Below, piece by piece: positions 58,698-64,000 of a DNA stretch of 64,000 bases. The notes under the pieces are model-generated. The model was not told the DNA's origin. It worked only from the letters and a program-made list of their open reading frames with translations, and made no database searches. Positions within the stretch are counted from its first letter, which is position 1. Each line of letters starts with the position of its first letter. Position numbers and translations under genes: made by a program. Source of the stretch: Serinus canaria (lineage: Eukaryota; Chordata; Aves; Passeriformes; Fringillidae); the NCBI RefSeq assembly GCF_022539315.1, contig NC_066313.1:31843059-31907058 (forward strand). The letters run 5' to 3'.

Positions 58698-61600
58698 GAA
58701 TAAAATAATGCAAGAGTAGCCTCTTGGTCAGATGATGGATTTGAGTCATTATAACACACATGAATATAGTGAGATCTGCAGCTTTGCAAACCAAACCTTC
58801 GGCGATTTATTCCTTCCAGCAGTAGGGGTCTTGCTATCTTTGTATGTGATAGGTATCATTCAGGTATCAGTGCAGTATTAGTGAGGTATCATTCCAGATC
58901 CCTCTGAAAAAAGTGTTAATATTCACAGAAAACCAAGTCAGATAGAAGTAAAGAAAAGCAAGAAAAGGTTACCTGATCAACTGAACCCAATCATATATAA
59001 ATACTTTCTACTTTTAATGCAGAGACCAAACAGACTCCATTTCTTTTATCTCTTTGTTAATAGCACAAGGGTATGTTTCTTCCCTTAGACATACACTGTC
59101 CTCATTATATACTCATTACATTTCCAGTGCCTTGGTGGCTATGTTTGGCTGTGCCTCTGAAACTAAATTTTCATGTTATCTACATTTAAAAACTATCCTC
59201 TGGGGAATACTGCAGAGAAAAAACATAAGCAGAGAAAAACCAAGTGCAAATCTGCAGAAGTATTTAGTTCTTGTCCCAATGTCCATTCCTGTAGCTCATC
59301 CTGACATGTGCTCTTTCTAACAGCTTCTTATCTCAAAGGCCACATTGCCCTGCCATGCCCTGGTGTCCTTGACCCCCAGCCAACAATTTTCTACAAGCTC
59401 ACTGTCTGGTTCTCCTTTTTATAATAGAATGCTACCATAATTAGACAACTGGAAAGAATTTTAATTCTTTCACAGCATTCTGTTCTCTTCTACAGAAATT
59501 CCACTTCCTAAGACAGACAGAAATCACCCCAAAGCAAGCACAATATGAGAAATTTCTCATACAGAATATTCTTAGCATCTCCCAGTTGCTAAGAAGGTTG
59601 TCTTGAGAGAAAACACCTCCATTTTCCCTCCTCACCAATTCTTCCAGTTTTAACACTTTCCTCCCAACACCCATGTCTACAGGATCTTTACTAGATATGA
59701 CTTTCAGGGTTGATGATCAACTTGTTGACTAGAGGCAACATCAAAAAAGAATATCAACACTTTGCATGTCTGTATGCAGGTTGACCTCTGCAACCTGAAA
59801 AAATATTTCATATGTAATCACATCATTGCTGAAGAACAGTGTGGTTCTCAGTGTGTGTTTTGATGAGAACTCAGAGCTGCAGACACAAAAGACCAGACTG
59901 TACTGCTAAATATAACAGTATTTCATACAGTGCTATTCACAATATGCTTGTGAACAGTACAGTCCATGGCATAGGTTTGGGAAAAGGGCGGCTAGCATCA
60001 TCCAGGACATTTGTCTGTCACCAGTGATAGTGTAAACCAGAGACCATTCTTGATCCTACAGACAGATTGCCCCCATTTGGAGTCCAGGATAATTTATTCA
60101 CATAGAAATTGATCATTCCATGCCAGATGGTATCACAGAGAGAAATGTGGCCACACACACATTTCATTTACAAGAATAAACATAAGCAAAGAACCAAAGC
60201 TTGGTGTGGGTACTCTTCGGAGTTCAGCCATCTCTTCAGTATACAGGAGAGCAGCAGAGAAATGACACTGTGAGATTCACAAGCATCTGCCTGGAAAAAA
60301 ATTTGAAATGGAATAAGAAAATGTAGCATTTCAGTTCTGTGATGAAAAATACTGATAATAATATTCATTTTCCTTTTTAAAATGGGTATTTATGAGACTG
60401 ACTGTACATGAAGAGCTCTGAAAATTACAATATACGTGCTGAACTTATGATTTATTCAGCAGTATTACTCAATTAGCATTACTGGCATTAATGCTATTAG
60501 AAGAAGAAAAAAAGTGTCTGAATAGCCAGGGCAGAAACTGAACTATTTAAAAATTAAAAATATATTCACAGAAAGTCCTTGCAGACGACAATTGTGTCAC
60601 AGAAAACTCAGCCATTTATTCAAGCAAATCAGAAAGTAGTCCACAAGTCAAGTAACAATGGAATTAAGATACCAATCACCATATCTATTAACTTTTTAAG
60701 ATTATATGACAAAGTTTAAAAGAACATTCCAATACAATGTGAAATATTATTCTTACTGTTACATCTAATTACAAAGAGGTGTAAATCACCTTTTTTTTAA
60801 AAAACCTGCTTCAAATACATAATATTAAAAATAGAAATCAGATATGCAGCTCCCATATGAATGGATTATGCACCAGCAATTTTTTAAGCCACTGTGAAAG
60901 AACTTTATGGAAAATTTTCCTCTCTCCTTTCTTCGGCAGTGCCATGGAGATAGGGCTGGGATGAGGACAGGTCCAGTTATCAGCCTGTGGTTCTGGACCC
61001 TGCATGACAGGACTATGGTAGGGCTCCAAACCAGCATCCTGCAGCATCACTAGGCAGGAACTAGTGCTGTCTGAAACAGTATCCTTGGACATGGACAGGG
61101 TGTCCAGGGAAGGTGGACTGGGATGTCTACTTGTGCCCTTAAGGCCTAGATTTCAACTCATCAAATCATTTAAGCAAGTACTTTGAGACCCAGGTAAGCA
61201 GTTTAGAATGTGACTGATTTTACCTTACAAACTGTTGATGTCAATGTAAATTACTGACACAGACTGAAGTGCTCCTTTTGAATGAAAGCTGTGTTTATTC
61301 TCTCTGAAGTGATAACTAGTCAGCTATTTAATACACTCAGTTGGATCAGGATGGCATAAAAGATCTTTATTCATTACATGATTCTCTGTCCAACAGCATA
61401 CTGCAATTGAATAGTAATGATATCATTAAATTTTAGGACTTCAGCATTTTGTAAATTAATTTGGCCTCTCTGTCTTGGGAGGCAAAGGGCAGAGAGGGAG
61501 TCCTTAAATACTGATGAATTTTTTTAATAGATGATGAGAGCTTTCATTTGTGGAAAAACACTTAGCTGGTTTATACTGTATTCCAGACATCCCTATATCA

Positions 61601-62250
61601 CTTTCATTTCTGAAGTCTGATGCTGTTCTGAAATGGGATGAGACAGTAAAATCTGTGAGATGAAGTCCATTGTCTTCTGTTTCCCTCAGACTGAATAAAT
61701 TACAAAGCTAAAAACATTACTTTTTTTAGACTGCATTAAAGACCAGTGCCAGTCCCAAAATTTGCTTCTGAATTAATTCCTGTCCAAACTGGCAAATCTG
61801 CATGTAATTAAGTCCCTGTTAACCTAAAGAAATGTGTCCATTCACCTCTTCATCTAGCAAATACTAATTGCTGACACTGATAAGTCACTGTCATCTCACC
61901 CAGACAATTTTGTGAAATACTTAGGTAGAAAGGTAGGATCAAGCAAGTGAATTTAATGTGTATTTTCAGGGATTGCACTAGTACATTCTTCACATCCTGG
62001 TTTTATAGACTAGACATTTTGGCAGGTGAAAGGTCATGACTTAGGATTTGTACCAGACTGGTGGCCATTCAGATGCATCCATTAGATACATGAAGATGAT
62101 TGCTGCAGCTCACATGCTACTGCATGTTAGTCTTGAATGTGCAAGAAGGAATAAAGGTAATTTACAATCTATTCAGCCTAAGAGGCCCACTGAGTGTCAA
62201 ATCTAATCACTGTGTATACCCCATATAGATATAATGTACAGTAGATTATA
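58698..62250. other. Unassigned non-coding sequence
   Basis: No gene or named repeat was recognised. A block near 60930-61130 is less A/T-rich than its surroundings and has overlapping 70- and 84-codon minus-strand frames with no known domain. The GGTATCA motif recurs three times within 58850-58890. Confidence 0.5.
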
Positions 62251-62450
62251 TTTAAGAATAAATTCCTCACTGTGAGGGTGGTGAGTGGATGCCTCATCCC
62301 TGGAAGTGTTCAACACCAGGCTGGATGGGGCCCTGAGCAACCTGGTCTAATGGAAGATGTCCCTGCTCATGGCAGAGGAGTTGGAACTAGATTGTCTTCA
62401 ATGTCCTTTCCAACCCAAGCCATCCTTTGAGTCTATGATGATTCTGTGAT
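62251..62450 (+). mobile_element. CR1 LINE, 3' end fragment with internal deletion
   Basis: Landmarks in order are TCCTCACTGTGAGGGTGGTG, TGCCTCATCCCTGGAAGTG, CCAGGCTGGATGGGGCCCTG, AGCAACCTGGTCTAATGGAA, CCCTGCTCATGGCAGAGG and CCTTTCCAACCCAAGCC, closing with the tail CTATGATGATTCTGTGAT. Relative to the usual CR1 end, about 30-45 bases after GGTGGTGAG are missing, which looks like a simple internal deletion. The tail gives the plus orientation. Confidence 0.92.
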
Positions 62451-64000
62451 ATATATTCAGAGGATAAAAAAGAATCTGGGACAGATCTTTCATGCTTGTT
62501 TCTTCCTGGCTAGATAGATAAATATCAACCCTATATCACTGTAGTAATGCTTCACAGGAAAGTGATGTGACATCGTGCCTTTCAGCACCAAACCCAGTTC
62601 TTTACCATGCAAGTTAATGGTGGTTCTCTGTTGACTGGAATGCTCAGAGGCTGTGTCTGTATTGGTGAACAAAACTTTACAGAACTGTTGCCTGACATTG
62701 AAGCCAGCTGGCACAGTACATCTTTTATCAATCCTTTTAAACTCTCTGTCTCCAGTGCAGCATGTCCATAGCCACAATGCCTGTTTGGAATCATCACTCA
62801 TAGCTTTCCAGTTTGGCTTGGGAAGCATTTGACTGAACACTGGGTGCCTCCAGTCAAAACCATGCCAGGGACAATGTTCACAATACAGCAGAAGAGCTGG
62901 CTGAGGTCCAGGCCACAGGAGCATAACCTGGCATTATTTAATTTACCAGCATAGATATGACTAAAAACTATTATTATGACAGGGAGGCTGATAAAGGACA
63001 AAAAATACCCAATGCTTGTAAGTTGAAGAAGTGCATATTTTTGTGGACTCACATTTGAAAATTTGTTTTTATCTACTTATGTACTGGCATGGAATAAAAA
63101 AAAAAAAAAAGAAAGGAAATTTATTTACCCTAGCTTGCCTGACAGAGAATCTGGCCCAGGCCAAAGTTCCACAAAGGCCCTTTTCATTTATTTAGAAGTT
63201 AGACAATTAAACAAAGAGAAGGCAGTCCATCAACCAAAGAGCACTACAAACAGACCTTTCTGCCCAAATCCCATTTTCATACCCATTTTTTCCTTTCCTA
63301 GAGTGGTGGATGCAAAAAATAATTTCCAGACTAAAGAGCAATGGAGGAAAGATCACTGTGAAAGTAGGGTATACAACCAGTCAGGGCCTCCCTGAGGTAA
63401 GAAGGAAAAAAATGCAAACTCTGTTGATGAGGACCCAACAAATGTTATTTTTCTCCGTAGGCTATAACAGGAGCCTTGAGTAGATGGCTTAGACAGACAT
63501 ACCTGTTTAACCAGAGGAATCTCTCCCAACTTTTCCCTTTTTTTCCCCTCCTATCTTAGTCATGCCTGTCTCCAACCACTTCCCTTTACAAGCCATCAAT
63601 GCCCCCAGACTACTGAAACTCACTCACATTTCAAGTGATTCCTAAGGCTGGGCTGGCAATAGCAGCTCTGTGCACTCCCTCCTGCTGTTTTACACCTTAG
63701 AGGACAAAATGAGACATCCAGGTCAGACCATAGGGATGTCTTACTTCTGCCTGTCCTCTGCAAAATCTGCACTTTCAGAGTATTCCAGTGGCAGCCTCAC
63801 TCTTCTTACATAAAATAAGAAAAATGACCTTGGAATCACAACAGATAAAGGAAAACATCAGCCATGGAAGCAGGTGAAAACATTACTGGTGTTCTCAGGG
63901 TTTAATCCCAGGGCCAGTCCTGTTCAGTACTGTTATCAAGTTTTCTTATAGTACCAAACTGGGAAATGTGTTGACTTTCTCAAGAAACGAGGCACTGAAG
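62451..64000. other. Unassigned sequence with a 144-codon minus-strand frame
   Basis: The minus-strand frame at 62490-62924 is the longest in the window outside recognised LTRs and low-complexity DNA. It is rich in Trp, Cys and His, has no domain I can name, and has no visible splice or promoter context. An A-run lies at 63096-63110. Otherwise nothing was recognised. Confidence 0.4.

Noticed and set aside
1..64000. CRISPR arrays, operons or other prokaryotic systems
   Set aside because: There are no spaced direct repeats of that type. CR1 elements and retroviral LTRs show a vertebrate, bird-like genome.

Overview
The window looks like nuclear DNA of a bird, most likely a songbird. It is A/T-rich, non-coding sequence carrying 3'-truncated CR1 LINE copies with the avian CR1 tail (repeats of ATTCTATGA) and solo long terminal repeats (LTRs) of avian endogenous retroviruses. 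A few very old MIR-like and L2-like fossils are also present. I found no protein-coding exon I can support. The longest open frames (127 to 184 codons) nearly all lie inside LTRs or low-complexity repeats. Whether this is an intergenic desert or a long intron cannot be decided from the sequence. Repeat family assignments rest on remembered family patterns, because no database search was possible.

Layout. 1-7480 is mostly unassigned sequence with a MIR-like fragment near 4525 and a perfect 16-bp-arm hairpin at 5467-5502. 7481-11468 is a cluster of three LTRs: a minus-strand LTR with a (GAT)n/(AAT)22 microsatellite inside it, a plus-strand LTR at 9271-9777 flanked by a perfect 5-bp target duplication, and a probable minus-strand LTR. 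11469-19449 is largely unassigned, with MIR-like fossils at 14138-14220 and 17785-17925. 19450-22043 holds three CR1 pieces, one with its tail grown into an AGAAT microsatellite of about 105 bp. 26132-26758 and 29614-30676 are two LTRs of one family in opposite orientation. 30869-33217 holds two CR1 pieces, the second retaining the end of the CR1 reverse transcriptase frame.

33218-39802 is a repeat-poor stretch. At 39825-41158 lies a 1.33-kb, CpG- and GC-rich LTR. It is followed after four T residues by a primer binding site for tRNA-Glu. The match does not stop after the usual 18 bases but continues antisense through almost the whole tRNA-Glu(CTC), 71 bases in all including the post-transcriptionally added CCA. 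Seven of the eight substitutions in this tRNA copy lie at CpG positions, so it appears to be a decayed copy and not a working gene. This LTR-tRNA fusion is the most interesting object here. It fits a retroviral cDNA in which plus-strand synthesis read through the modified base that normally stops copying of the primer tRNA.

41241-58126 is again repeat-poor. It contains two further long perfect hairpins (42309-42343 and 44129-44162), a C-rich/A-rich junction near 43740, and at 51262-51372 what appears to be the fossil catalytic core of an L2-like reverse transcriptase. A second LTR of the 7481 family lies at 58127-58692, and a CR1 3' end at 62251-62450. The elements do not form a genetic pathway; the window is a record of successive retroelement insertions.
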